This document shows, in pieces, positions 46,601 to 55,010 of a stretch of 64,000 nt of DNA (position 1 is its first letter; each line of letters starts with the position of its first letter). Location: NCBI RefSeq assembly GCF_019679435.2, contig NZ_CP139781.1, forward strand, positions 1,302,001-1,366,000, given 5' to 3'. A program made the position numbers and the translations under genes. Under the pieces are notes generated by a model, which saw nothing but the letters and a program-made list of their open reading frames with translations, made no database searches and was not told the origin of the DNA. This stretch comes from Actomonas aquatica (lineage in GTDB: Bacteria; Verrucomicrobiota; Verrucomicrobiia; Opitutales; Opitutaceae).

Positions 46601-47034
46601 TGTGGTTCGACAAATACGACCAGGAAATCTTCCCGGAAGAGCCGCTCATCGACGAGATTCGCGATCCCAGTGGGGCCACCGGCTTGTTGGAGTATCGCGC
46701 CACCTTTGGCGGCGGATGGTCCAACCGTTGGTTCGCCGCCGGCTTCGACGGACAATACTTCCACTCCCGCCGTCTCCCGCGCTTGGAATGGCCAGCTCAG
46801 GGGGCCCGCACCCTTGATCCCTATTGGCAGACCGATATCTACGTGCAGGGCGACCTCGGCCATTGGTTTCTCCCCGAGGAATCCAAGCTCGGGCTGAAAG
46901 GCCAGCTGCGCGTGAACAACGTCTTCAAGAAGGATTATCCCTATTACGCCAACGGTCCGTCCAGCTCCGGCGTGCAACCCTACGGCGACTGGCGCGGCCG
47001 CACCTTCTCCGTCTCCCTCACCGCCGAGTTTTAG
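43693..47034 (+). CDS. TonB-dependent receptor with N-terminal STN signalling domain
   Basis: The 1,113-residue outer-membrane receptor has a signal peptide (residues 1-31, ending SSVLAA) and an STN domain about residues 33-105 (FDIPAQPADRALATFTRVTS ... GYVPRLQDGAYLITS in part). A carboxypeptidase-regulatory-like domain spans about 115-190 (GEYHFPNLPRGSYQIVANRAGYHP in part). The plug follows (SSNLNLRGFSAEETVVLVNGRRLPE in part, ALYSGNAIGGVINILLRPDG), then a 22-strand barrel ending FSVSLTAEF. The STN domain and the upstream sigma/anti-sigma pair indicate substrate-induced signalling. No TonB box is obvious. Substrate unknown; peptide/polysaccharide or siderophore uptake are all possible. Confidence 0.93.
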   Translation: MRLFAVPFRATVHLCLAFCLSLSAVSSVLAAPQLFDIPAQPADRALATFTRVTSVTLLYAPAELHKVQSTAVHGEFEPSDALVRLLRDTGYVPRLQDGAYLITSAKEPLGALVGRITTGNGAPPAGTLVAIPALHRQTVTNRHGEYHFPNLPRGSYQIVANRAGYHPLHINAAQVTAEPFTYLAPAVLRPANTATELAPVVVEGRLNRRGPLDPGPTIWGPRRAGDNLDLNRHLNDALPFIIYDRDRITRSGVVNLNDFLRREILDTDATALPPDQNSSGSLIASGSSNLNLRGFSAEETVVLVNGRRLPEILTTTDPSDGSRPGYQPPDVNFIPLSLVQQVQVLPASASALYSGNAIGGVINILLRPDGLGTEHSEITATYTNATEGFDAAYSSVSLMHTQSLLDGKLALRLNANFVSTVPATEAELHYQRNNAPAEIAPNDALYRATPNVRAVGSGSLFPDSPARVTSVAPGADGSGGLAAFAGREGQRNFDLYDSPGTLANALYGIDYPYGREQKRELYFASAVYTVSPWLELGLDAAYSSTTINRGYDVFRADLLLRRNNPLNPFGTDARVSLYETPTALGQNYSEANIDFYSLVGSALITLPWDWKAVIDTQYSHSATKYRGLADVDRARWQALVDRGDYNPLRDTQLDGPPQAFYDEVLIYTGGRDQFVTLGDYETFDGAFRLTHENLPLPTGRSVVNLGADYRITTLKGYDAVRRYGDGSLQRLPDRWRGRTLERVSAFMELQAPLYPRQRLPTWIETIEGDFATRFIIADTAAETNIAPTVAMKIGFTNGLTLRGSFTTSNRFPTPYMSRNTGNGVTTGTGVRYVGITDPRRGNEAYEAEEVSVLNPGLQSENAVTQTFGIIYERGERHRLRLSLDFFDTQKTNEIRGLGPSELLNLEAYFPELVVREAPAAGDPYAVGRITEFRTGAYNLASRHSQNYVAAIDYARRDVFGGTLDLRARLLWFDKYDQEIFPEEPLIDEIRDPSGATGLLEYRATFGGGWSNRWFAAGFDGQYFHSRRLPRLEWPAQGARTLDPYWQTDIYVQGDLGHWFLPEESKLGLKGQLRVNNVFKKDYPYYANGPSSSGVQPYGDWRGRTFSVSLTAEF

Positions 47035-47082
47035 TTGCGCGAACTAGCGGGCTCGTGGCCGCGGATTGTCTTGATCGCCAAC

Positions 47083-49587
47083 ATGCGATCACGCGCGACA
47101 CCTCCCTCCCGTCGGTCGAGTTCGGCCGTTTCCCTGCTCGGCTTGGCGGCTCTCCTGTTCGCGAGTCCTGTGTCGGCGACACTCGGGATTCTGGAATCGG
47201 GCACATCGACCGCTCCGCGCGCTCCTCTCAACCGTGAAGTCGGCACCGCAATCGCCTTCACGGTGGCTTGGCCCTCCGCCACCGAACTCGCGACTGAAGA
47301 CCTGCAATGGTTTCACAACGACCAGCCCATTCCGGGGGCTGTCACAACCGAACTTGCGCTCGATCCGTTGACTCTGTTGCACTCCGGCAACTACGAGGCG
47401 CGGACCGCTTCGACCCGCAGCAACATCATCGTTCTGAACGTGGCCCCCGCACGGCCCGCGCTCGTGAAGCAGACCTTCGACCTTCCACTCGATGGCTCAA
47501 ACTACCGGTTCCTTCACTACGACGCCGACGGCACCCTCTACGTCTTCGTGAGCCGGCCGGATGGGAACCACATCCTCGCGCATCAAAACGGCACTCTACG
47601 CGCGGACTTCGACATCGCTCTCGAGCAACGCAGCGTCTCCTTCCTCGAGCCGCTGAGCGGCGACCGCTACTTGGTCGGCACCTCTTGGGCTTCCGGCAGT
47701 TTCGAAATCTCAAATCAGACGGTAGTTTTCGACAACGTCGGCCAAGCTTCCGCCCCTACGCTGCGGTATGACACGCATGTGGCCGCAACCGCGCGCCTCC
47801 CTTCGGGCGCTCTCTTTATCGGCCAAAACCTGCATGACGTCACCGGCAACTACCGCCACGTCATCCATCGCCTTCGTGCCGACGGAAGCGTTGATCCTAC
47901 CTATGCCCGCACTAACTCTCGCGCAGGGGTCCTGTATCATCTACTTCCAATCGACAACGACAGTTTCGTCGCAGTCATCCTCGACCCTGGCAACAATGGC
48001 AACCGGAGGTTTCGCATCGAACGCTATCGTGCCGACGGCTCGGCTTACCCCGGTTTCCACACCTTCTACAGTGCCGATATCATTCGACTGCATACCGCTC
48101 TGCCCGACGGCAGGTTCGTGATCGGAATCGAGAATCGAGACGCCGCTGGGCCACAAAACGTGCAAAGGTTAAACGCCGATGGCACCTGGGATTCCGCCGC
48201 AGGTATCCTTTCCCGCTACGACAGACACCCCCTGCGTGTCACCCGCGACGGCACCTTATTCGATCGAGTGGGGGTCAACAGTGATGGGAATATTCGGTGC
48301 CTTCTCCGACGCATTCAGTTTCCCGGCACCTCCTCTCCACCCGCTCCTTTTGATGATATCGGTGCCAGCACCTCCTTCGACTTCTACATCGACCGTGAGG
48401 ATCGGATCGTGACCGTGGGTGACTTCGTCTCGTTCGGCGGAGTCCCGACATCACACGCCGCCGTGCTCGACAGCAGCTACATCTCGCCCCCTTTGCCTCC
48501 GTCAGCCGCGATTGAAGCATCCGTCACGTTCGACGACGAAACGTATCAACTCCGCACGGCCACCCTTTCGACCAGCGATCAGCCCGCCGCCGACACCACC
48601 ATCGAGTGGCTCGCGCTTGATGGCCCCACGCCGGCCGATCCCGCTAGCACAGCTCTCACCCTGACTGCTGGCACCAGAGGCCGTTTTCAGCTTCGCGCAA
48701 CCAATGCGGTAGGCAGCACCTACAGCCGTATCGTCACCATCCCTGCCACCGCGCCGTCGCCCATCCTGACCAATCTATCGGCGCGTATTCAGATTCCACC
48801 TACCGGCGACCCCGCCACGCTGGGATTCATCTCTCGCGACTCTCCAACCACGCCCGGCGTGCCGGCGCTGCTCTTCCGCGGCATTGGCCCGGGATTGGCG
48901 CCTTACCTCGACAGCGCAACGGTGGCCGACCCGCAGATTACGCTACGCTCTGCCAACGGCTCCGTCTTGGCCTATAACGACAATTGGGCGGCTGAGCTGA
49001 ATTCCGCATTCGCCCAAACCGGAGCCTTTCCTCTGTCGACCGGCAGCAACGATGCCGCCATCGTGACCACCATTCCGGCCGGCCTGCACACGCTGCAGCT
49101 TTGGCCGCTCGACGAGAGCACGGCCAAAGCAGGTCTCCTCGAAGCCTACCTCGCAGGCGATGGCCAGGAACTGCACAATCTCTCGGTGCGCGCATTTACC
49201 GAAACCGGCGACCACGCCCTCATTGCCGGTTTTGCCCTCGCACCTCCGCTCGACCAACTCACCGCGCCTCGCCCAGCGCGACTTCTCATCCGCGCCATCG
49301 GCCCCGGTCTGCAGGACTACGGGATCACCTCCCACCTCCCCAACCCACGCCTGCAGATCTTCGACCATGAAAACCGCCTCATCGCCGAGAATGTGAGCTG
49401 GTCGGACGCCACCGATCCGGCGGAACTTAAAGCTGTCATGTCATCGATAGGAGCCTTCCCGCTCACCGAAGACTCCGCCGACGCCGCCCTCATCATCGAA
49501 CTGCCTTCCGGGGTCTACACCGCAGTGGTTTCTCCTGCCGACGGTCAACCGGGCACGGCTCTCCTTGAACTCTACCTCCTGCCCTAG
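47083..49587 (+). CDS. secreted multi-domain Ig/delta-60-repeat protein with tandem C-terminal domains (paralogue 1)
   Basis: This 834-residue protein has a signal peptide (LLGLAALLFASPVSA). Layout: an Ig-like domain about residues 40-120 (LQWFHNDQPIPGAVTTELAL); a propeller-like region with delta-60-type repeats (RLRADGSVDPTYA, RYRADGSAYPGF, RLNADGTWDSAAG); a second Ig-like domain; then two tandem copies of a 130-residue domain. Each copy opens with NLSAR or LSVRA, continues with RGIGPGL or RAIGPGL and DPQ/NPR, then NDNW or NVSW, then GAFPL, and closes with LLE.Y. Met at 47083 is used because it precedes the signal peptide. A similar protein is encoded at 50237. The stop codon TAG overlaps the left end of an inverted-repeat element. 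Function unknown; secreted, probably an adhesive or surface protein. Confidence 0.8.
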   Translation: MRSRATPPSRRSSSAVSLLGLAALLFASPVSATLGILESGTSTAPRAPLNREVGTAIAFTVAWPSATELATEDLQWFHNDQPIPGAVTTELALDPLTLLHSGNYEARTASTRSNIIVLNVAPARPALVKQTFDLPLDGSNYRFLHYDADGTLYVFVSRPDGNHILAHQNGTLRADFDIALEQRSVSFLEPLSGDRYLVGTSWASGSFEISNQTVVFDNVGQASAPTLRYDTHVAATARLPSGALFIGQNLHDVTGNYRHVIHRLRADGSVDPTYARTNSRAGVLYHLLPIDNDSFVAVILDPGNNGNRRFRIERYRADGSAYPGFHTFYSADIIRLHTALPDGRFVIGIENRDAAGPQNVQRLNADGTWDSAAGILSRYDRHPLRVTRDGTLFDRVGVNSDGNIRCLLRRIQFPGTSSPPAPFDDIGASTSFDFYIDREDRIVTVGDFVSFGGVPTSHAAVLDSSYISPPLPPSAAIEASVTFDDETYQLRTATLSTSDQPAADTTIEWLALDGPTPADPASTALTLTAGTRGRFQLRATNAVGSTYSRIVTIPATAPSPILTNLSARIQIPPTGDPATLGFISRDSPTTPGVPALLFRGIGPGLAPYLDSATVADPQITLRSANGSVLAYNDNWAAELNSAFAQTGAFPLSTGSNDAAIVTTIPAGLHTLQLWPLDESTAKAGLLEAYLAGDGQELHNLSVRAFTETGDHALIAGFALAPPLDQLTAPRPARLLIRAIGPGLQDYGITSHLPNPRLQIFDHENRLIAENVSWSDATDPAELKAVMSSIGAFPLTEDSADAALIIELPSGVYTAVVSPADGQPGTALLELYLLP

Positions 49588-49778
49588 GGGCTGTCTTCAA
49601 ATTACGTGAGTCCATCGCCGTGAATGCAGCAGGAGGCAGCCAAGGCGGCGCGCAGGGAGCTGTGCCCGAAGGCACTGCGCCTGCGCGACAACGCCGGCCG
49701 CCTCCTGCTCCGTCGCGGCCCGAAGGGTGAGCCACGTTTGCCGCTCACGCTGGACCCACGTAAGTTGAAGACAGCCCC
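49587..49778. mobile_element. MITE-like non-autonomous element with 27-bp terminal inverted repeats and TA flanks
   Basis: The 192-bp element has near-perfect terminal inverted repeats: 49587-49613 and the complement of 49752-49778 agree at 25 of 27 positions, starting ggggctgtcttcaa. It is flanked on both sides by TA (49585-49586 and 49779-49780), as expected for a TA target-site duplication by a Tc1/mariner-IS630 or IS5/IS427-type transposase. It encodes no credible protein. The left TA is the start of the TAG stop codon of the upstream gene; removing the element restores gccc-TAA-ctc. No transposase gene is in the window, so movement would depend on one elsewhere. Confidence 0.85.
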
Positions 49779-49853
49779 TAACTCTCGCCCTTTCGAAAAA
49801 ATTGCCCCCCGCGATGGCGAGTCTCCCCTTCCCGCCTGTCGAGACTCTGTAAC

Positions 49854-50213
49854 ATGCCTTCCGCCACCCTGACTTCCGAAGCCGACCTGCGCAGCGCGCT
49901 CAAACGCTGCCGCCCCCAGACCATCGACGCGGCCGTGGCGTATCGGCAATCCGGAGACGCCGCCTTGTTGCCGGTCATCATCACCGGCGTCATCGAACGC
50001 TTCGTCGAACCCGACCTGCGTCCCGTCCTGCGCAGCGCCGATGACACCCTGCGCCTCAGCGAAGACCTCGGCCTCGATTCCCTCACCATGATGGAAATCG
50101 TGCTCCTCGCCGAAGAGGTTTTCTCGATCAACGTCAGCGCCGAGGAGCTCCGTCACCTCTGCACCCTCGGCCAGATCAAGATGTTTATCGTGCACAAAGC
50201 TCGTAACAGCTGA
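49854..50213 (+). CDS. acyl carrier protein-like protein with N-terminal extension
   Basis: The 119-residue protein has a C-terminal phosphopantetheine-carrier domain of about 75 residues with the DSL motif LGLDSLTMMEIVLLAEEVF (attachment Ser76), followed by helix III/IV residues (INVSAEELRHLCTLGQI). About 45 residues precede it that are not part of standard ACP (SEADLRSALKRCRPQTIDAAVA). Stand-alone ACPs of this form occur in specialised fatty-acid or polyene pathways. No synthase genes are adjacent; the only ketoacyl-synthase homologue in the window is 11 kb away. It sits between the two paralogous secreted-protein genes, 74 bases after the inverted-repeat element. Confidence 0.85.
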   Translation: MPSATLTSEADLRSALKRCRPQTIDAAVAYRQSGDAALLPVIITGVIERFVEPDLRPVLRSADDTLRLSEDLGLDSLTMMEIVLLAEEVFSINVSAEELRHLCTLGQIKMFIVHKARNS

Positions 50214-50236
50214 CGCCTTCCCGCGTCTTTTTCACC

Positions 50237-52717
50237 ATGCCCTGCCCGTTACCCCTGCGACGGTTGACCTTTCTCGCCGTCTGCACCTTGGCTCCGTTGG
50301 GGGTCAATGCGGACCCGATTACCGAATTGCCGGTCGATCGATCTCTATTTGATACCAACGTCGAGATCTTCACCGAGCCCTTCGAGGCTCACCTGCCCGG
50401 CCAACCCCACTTCCCCCGCCCCGGTGCCAACGTGATCCTGCGCGCCACGACGCTGCCCGGGGACCATCTGCAGTGGTTCCGCGACAGCGATCCCGTGGCC
50501 CCCGATGTCACCACTCGGGAACTGCGCCTGAAAAACGTCACTCCCGCCGACACCGGCGTGTATTGGGCGCGCATCACCCGCGACGGTGTCTCCGTTGATA
50601 CCGCCCCGGTCCCGCTCAACGTCGTCACTGCGCCCTCCTCCAGTTTGGTCGATCCGACCTTCGTCAATCGCTCGGTGCCCCCGGGCGACATGCTGCCCTA
50701 CAGCTTGCTGGTCGAAAACAATGCCGGGGAGATCGGATACCTGCGCTTCTTCAGTAACTTCTTCTCCGGCTCCTGGGGCTGGCTCAGCCCGGGCGGTGAC
50801 TACAGTGAAACCGTGTATGCGTGGTCCTACGGCGAGAGTCAGGTGGACGAAGTGGCGACCCTCCTCCCCGACGGCTCACACCTGCGCGTTGCCAACTCGC
50901 GCTTAACTCGCATCGACCGCCAGGGCCAATCGACGGTCATCGACTACCAAGGCGAGATCCCCCTGGAAGTCCATCAGTGGAACCTCGCGGAAAACGGGGA
51001 TCTACTCCACCTTGCTGGCGCCCATCTCCTATGTTTGGCCTCCGACGGCGCCGTGCGCGCCACCCTCCTTCCCGAGACCGTGGATTGGGCCAGTTTCACC
51101 CAGCTCACCCCGTTTCGCGATGGCTCCGGGCGACTGTTGATCCAAGGTTACGACAACGACGCCAGACCGGTCGCCCGCGTATTGGAGGCCGATGCGGTTC
51201 CCGTCGCCGGATCATCCACGATTCATACCCTGGAGGGCCAACCGCCCACCCGTCTGACGAACGGCGATTGGGTGGAAGTCGCCAACTCCACCCTACGTCG
51301 CTACGGCCCCGACCTCACTCTCATTTCGGAATCTGATCTGGGGCGCTGGAGCACGCTCAGCTGGCAGCCCCTGCCCGACGGCTATCTCTACGCCTTCGTC
51401 GTTGGACAGGGTATCCTTCGACTGGATACCGAGCTCAATCAGGACATGGGTTTTTCCGTCCAACTCCCGACTGATGCCGCGCCTTCCCACGGACGCAGCT
51501 TTCTCCTCTCGGGCGACAGGCTGTTTGTCTCCGGACAATTCGACATAGCCGATGATCTCGCCACCCGGCTGGTTGCCCGTCTGGACCTCACCGGCAACGC
51601 GTCAGGCCATGCGCCGAGGCCCTTCATCAACTCGCGGGATTCTGTTCTTGGCGGCCATGTGCTTACCTTGGACGCCTTTGCGATCGGCAACGGTCCCTTC
51701 ACCTACGAATGGCTTAATCTGGATCAACCAAACCTGCAATTTCCGGCGGAACCGTCGATCACCCTCAGCCCCTATAACGCCACCAACGCCGGTCGCTACG
51801 TGGTGAAAGTCACTTCGGCGGCGGGCACGGCATACAGCGAAGCCTTCGATCTCCGCGGATCCAATAGTGTCCCCGTCCTGCGCAACCTCTCCGCCCGCCT
51901 GCCGTTGGGACCGAATCAACCGGTGTTGTCCATGGGGATCGTCGTCGCCCCGCAACTGCCGCTGGAGCTGCTGCCTCAGCCCTCTCAGGTGGTGGTCGCC
52001 CGCGGCATCGGACCGACCTTGGCCGAGTTTGAGGTCCCAAATCCGCTCGCCGACCCGATGCTGCAACTCTCCACCGACTCCTCCGCGCCAACGCAGTGGA
52101 CCAACGATGACTGGAGGCCTTTGAACGGATTCGATATCCTCGCTTTCAACGCAATCGGCTACCTGCCCCTGCTCCCCGGTTCCGCCGACAGTCAACTCTC
52201 CGCGACTCTCTCTCCTGGTGTCCATCATCTGCAGGTCCTCGCCAAACCTGGCGACAGTGGCATCACCCTGGGCGAAATCTACGCGCTCTACACCACCCCG
52301 CAAAACGCCACCTTTACCAATCTCTCGCTCCGGGCGCGCACCGGCGATGGCGACGACACCGTGATCGGTGGCTTCGTGATTGATGATCCAGCCGAGCTGG
52401 GTCGCCCCGTGCGCCTCTTGATTCGGGCCATCGGCCCCGGGTTGCTAGATTTTAACGTGGCAGACGTGGCGACCGATCCGGTGCTGCAGATCTTCGACCA
52501 CACTGGTGCACTCGTCGCCAGCAACGACAACTGGTCCGACGATGCCTCCAATACGCTCGCAGACACCGCCCTGCGCGTCGGCGCCTTTGCCCTCGCGGTC
52601 AATTCGACTGATGCGGCCGTGCTGCTCGAATTGGCACCCGGCCCCTACACCGCTCAAGTCAGTGTCGCTGACGGCCAACACGGCCAGATCCTGCTCGAGC
52701 TCTATGTCGTGCCCTGA
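50237..52717 (+). CDS. secreted multi-domain Ig/repeat protein with tandem C-terminal domains (paralogue 2)
   Basis: The 826-residue secreted protein is homologous to that at 47083. It has a signal peptide (FLAVCTLAPLGVNA), an Ig-like domain (LQWFRDSDPVAPDVTTRELRL ... DTGVYWARI in part), a propeller-like middle region, and a second Ig-like segment (ALGGHV-type turn, NAGRYVVKVTSAAGTAYSEA). Two tandem copies of the 130-residue C-terminal domain follow (VLRNLSARLPLG ... RGIGPTLAEF ... NDDW ... LGEIYALYT; TNLSLRARTGDGD ... RAIGPGLLDF ... NDNWSDDAS ... GAFAL ... LLELYVVP). It starts 23 bases after the ACP-like gene. Ordinary codon use and GC. Function unknown; a secreted or surface role is inferred. 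Confidence 0.8.
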   Translation: MPCPLPLRRLTFLAVCTLAPLGVNADPITELPVDRSLFDTNVEIFTEPFEAHLPGQPHFPRPGANVILRATTLPGDHLQWFRDSDPVAPDVTTRELRLKNVTPADTGVYWARITRDGVSVDTAPVPLNVVTAPSSSLVDPTFVNRSVPPGDMLPYSLLVENNAGEIGYLRFFSNFFSGSWGWLSPGGDYSETVYAWSYGESQVDEVATLLPDGSHLRVANSRLTRIDRQGQSTVIDYQGEIPLEVHQWNLAENGDLLHLAGAHLLCLASDGAVRATLLPETVDWASFTQLTPFRDGSGRLLIQGYDNDARPVARVLEADAVPVAGSSTIHTLEGQPPTRLTNGDWVEVANSTLRRYGPDLTLISESDLGRWSTLSWQPLPDGYLYAFVVGQGILRLDTELNQDMGFSVQLPTDAAPSHGRSFLLSGDRLFVSGQFDIADDLATRLVARLDLTGNASGHAPRPFINSRDSVLGGHVLTLDAFAIGNGPFTYEWLNLDQPNLQFPAEPSITLSPYNATNAGRYVVKVTSAAGTAYSEAFDLRGSNSVPVLRNLSARLPLGPNQPVLSMGIVVAPQLPLELLPQPSQVVVARGIGPTLAEFEVPNPLADPMLQLSTDSSAPTQWTNDDWRPLNGFDILAFNAIGYLPLLPGSADSQLSATLSPGVHHLQVLAKPGDSGITLGEIYALYTTPQNATFTNLSLRARTGDGDDTVIGGFVIDDPAELGRPVRLLIRAIGPGLLDFNVADVATDPVLQIFDHTGALVASNDNWSDDASNTLADTALRVGAFALAVNSTDAAVLLELAPGPYTAQVSVADGQHGQILLELYVVP

Positions 52718-52835
52718 CCGTCCAACCGGTTCGACCCGCGCCCGCACCGCGCCTCCTTCAGCCGTTCAGCCAGCCCTGCCGCCGTTCATCACCGCGGCGT
52801 TGCCATCGGCCCGATTCCGACTGTCTTGGCCCACC

Positions 52836-54872
52836 ATGCAACTGAACCGCCCGTGGGGGACCTGCGCCCTCGCTCTCTCTCTGATGTCCGCGCCGCTGCT
52901 CGCCAGCGAGGTGGAGTTCATCCCCATGCAATTCACCACCGAGTTCATGGATCAATCCGTCGACCCCGCCGTCGACTTCAACCGCTACGCCAACGGCGGC
53001 TGGCTCGACGCCACCGAGATCCCGTCCGACAAGTCCCGCTGGGGCGCCTTTGATGCCCTCGCCGAAAACAACTGGCGCCGCATCCACCTGCTCCTCGAAG
53101 AGATCGCCGAGTCCGACGCCCCCGCCGGCTCCAACCTGCAAAAGGTCGCCGACTTCTATCGCACCGCCATGGATACCGCGGCCATCGACGCCGCCGGCAT
53201 CACCCCGCTCCTGCCGACCTTCGAACAGATCGAGGCCATCGGCGACATCGACGATCTCGCCGACTACGTGGCCGCCGCCCACGCCGGCATCGGCAGCCCC
53301 CTCTTCGGCCTCTACATGTATGCCGACCAGCGCAACAACGAGGACGTCATCTTCATCATGGTCCAGGGCGGCCTGAGCCTCCCCACCCGGGACTACTACT
53401 TCGACGAGCAATACGCCAAATATCTGCCGCTCTTCGTCGATCACATGACCACGATGTTTGAGCTCGCCGGCACGCCGACCGATCAGGCCCGCGCCGACGC
53501 CGAGACCGTGCTCGCTCTCGAAACCAAACTCGCTGGGTTCTCCAAAACGGTCACTGAGCTGCGCGACCCGATCGAAAACTACCACAAGATGCCGATCGCC
53601 GAGGCCGACGCGCTCATGCCCGACTTCCCGCTCGAGCGCTACATCCGCGCCCTCGGCGTGCCGGAGTCCGAGACCGAGCTCGACTTTAAACAACCTGAGT
53701 TCTTCGCCGGCCTCAGCGAGGTGCTCGCTTCCGAGCCGCTGGAGAACATCAAGACCTACCTGCGCTGGCAGGCGCTCACCAGTGCCGCCCCTTACCTCGC
53801 CAGCAGCTTCGAGCAGGAGAACTTCCGCTTCTTCTCCACCGAACTCAGTGGCACGCCCGCCCAGGAACCGCGCTGGCAGCGCTCCGCCCGCATGCTCGAT
53901 CGCAACGTCGGCTTTGCCCTCGGTGAAGTGTATGTCGCCAAATACTTCCCGCCCGCCGTCAAAGACCGCCTCGAGGAAATGATCGTCACCATGCGCGACG
54001 TGCTGCACGAGCGCATCGTCAACCTCGATTGGATGACCGAACCCACCAAGGAGAAGGCGCTCGAGAAACTGAAGACCTTCCGCGTCGTCGTCGGTTACCC
54101 GCCGGAGTGGCGCGACTACTCCGCCCTCACCATCACCGACGAGAGCCTCTACGCCAACATCCTGGCCTCCGCCCAATTCGAAACCCAACGCCAGCTCGCG
54201 AAGCTGGAGAAGCCCTTCGACAAATCCGAGTGGCTGCGCACGCCCCAGCAGGTCAACGCCTACTACCAGCCGTCCGCCGGCCAACTCGTCTTCCTCGCCG
54301 GCATCCTGCAGCCGCCCTACTTCGATCCGGAGCTCGACGACGCCGTCAATTACGGCGCCATCTGCGCCGTGATCGGTCACGAGATCACCCACGGCTTCGA
54401 CGACAAGGGCCGCAACTACGACGCCCACGGCAACCTCGCCGATTGGTGGACCGAAGCCGACGCGACCGAGTTCGCCGGCCGCGCCCAAAAACTCATCGAC
54501 CAATACAACAGCTACGAAGTCCTTCCCGAAGTCTTCGTGAACGGCGAACAGACCCTCGGTGAAAACATCGCCGACCTCGGCGGCGTTTCCATCGCCCTCG
54601 AAGCCCTGCAACGCTCCATTGCCGGCAAAGAGGATCCCATGATCGACGGCCTCACCCAGGAGCAACGCTTCTTCATCGCCTGGTCCCAAGTTTGGCGCAC
54701 CAAATACCGCGACGACGCCCTCAAGCGCACCGTCTCCTCCAACGTGCACTCGCCCGGCATGATCCGCGCCATCGGCCCGATCGTGAACGTGCCCGAGTTT
54801 TACGAGGCCTTCGGCATCAAGGAAGGCGACCCGATGTGGTTGCCCACCGCCGAGCGCGCGAAGATCTGGTAA
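52836..54872 (+). CDS. M13 family metallopeptidase (PepO/neprilysin type), secreted
   Basis: The 678-residue zinc endopeptidase has a signal peptide (CALALSLMSAPLLA). The catalytic centre is complete: HEITH near residue 515 (IGHEITHGFDDKG, zinc His pair and base Glu), downstream GENIADLGGVSIAL (third zinc ligand Glu plus the supporting Asp), and the family NAYYQPSAGQLVFLAGIL motif. The C-terminal end RAIGPIVNVPEFYEAFGI is the normal M13 terminus. Met at 52836 is used; the frame is open upstream to 52506 but overlaps the previous gene. It probably degrades peptides in the periplasm. It has its own terminator and is likely monocistronic. Confidence 0.95.
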   Translation: MQLNRPWGTCALALSLMSAPLLASEVEFIPMQFTTEFMDQSVDPAVDFNRYANGGWLDATEIPSDKSRWGAFDALAENNWRRIHLLLEEIAESDAPAGSNLQKVADFYRTAMDTAAIDAAGITPLLPTFEQIEAIGDIDDLADYVAAAHAGIGSPLFGLYMYADQRNNEDVIFIMVQGGLSLPTRDYYFDEQYAKYLPLFVDHMTTMFELAGTPTDQARADAETVLALETKLAGFSKTVTELRDPIENYHKMPIAEADALMPDFPLERYIRALGVPESETELDFKQPEFFAGLSEVLASEPLENIKTYLRWQALTSAAPYLASSFEQENFRFFSTELSGTPAQEPRWQRSARMLDRNVGFALGEVYVAKYFPPAVKDRLEEMIVTMRDVLHERIVNLDWMTEPTKEKALEKLKTFRVVVGYPPEWRDYSALTITDESLYANILASAQFETQRQLAKLEKPFDKSEWLRTPQQVNAYYQPSAGQLVFLAGILQPPYFDPELDDAVNYGAICAVIGHEITHGFDDKGRNYDAHGNLADWWTEADATEFAGRAQKLIDQYNSYEVLPEVFVNGEQTLGENIADLGGVSIALEALQRSIAGKEDPMIDGLTQEQRFFIAWSQVWRTKYRDDALKRTVSSNVHSPGMIRAIGPIVNVPEFYEAFGIKEGDPMWLPTAERAKIW

Positions 54873-54905
54873 GGCCTTCTCGGCCCAGCGGTCCATTTCC
54901 CTCCA

Positions 54906-54936
54906 GCCCGTTCGCCCCGCGCGGACGGGCTTTTTT
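54906..54936 (+). terminator. intrinsic terminator after the M13 peptidase
   Basis: A stem of 10 pairs including one G-T (gcccgttcgc at 54906-54915, gcggacgggc at 54921-54930) with a 5-base loop is followed by six T. It lies 33 bases after the stop codon. Confidence 0.85.
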
Positions 54937-55010
54937 GCGTCCGCCCACGCTCACCTGTGTTACCGTAGAACCGATCCCGCCGCCAACCGGTCTACGTCCC
55001 TCGACTCAGC

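Noticed and set aside
49624..49872. 82-residue open frame spanning the inverted-repeat element
   Set aside because: It crosses the right arm of the element and runs into the ACP-like gene; the translation has no family pattern.
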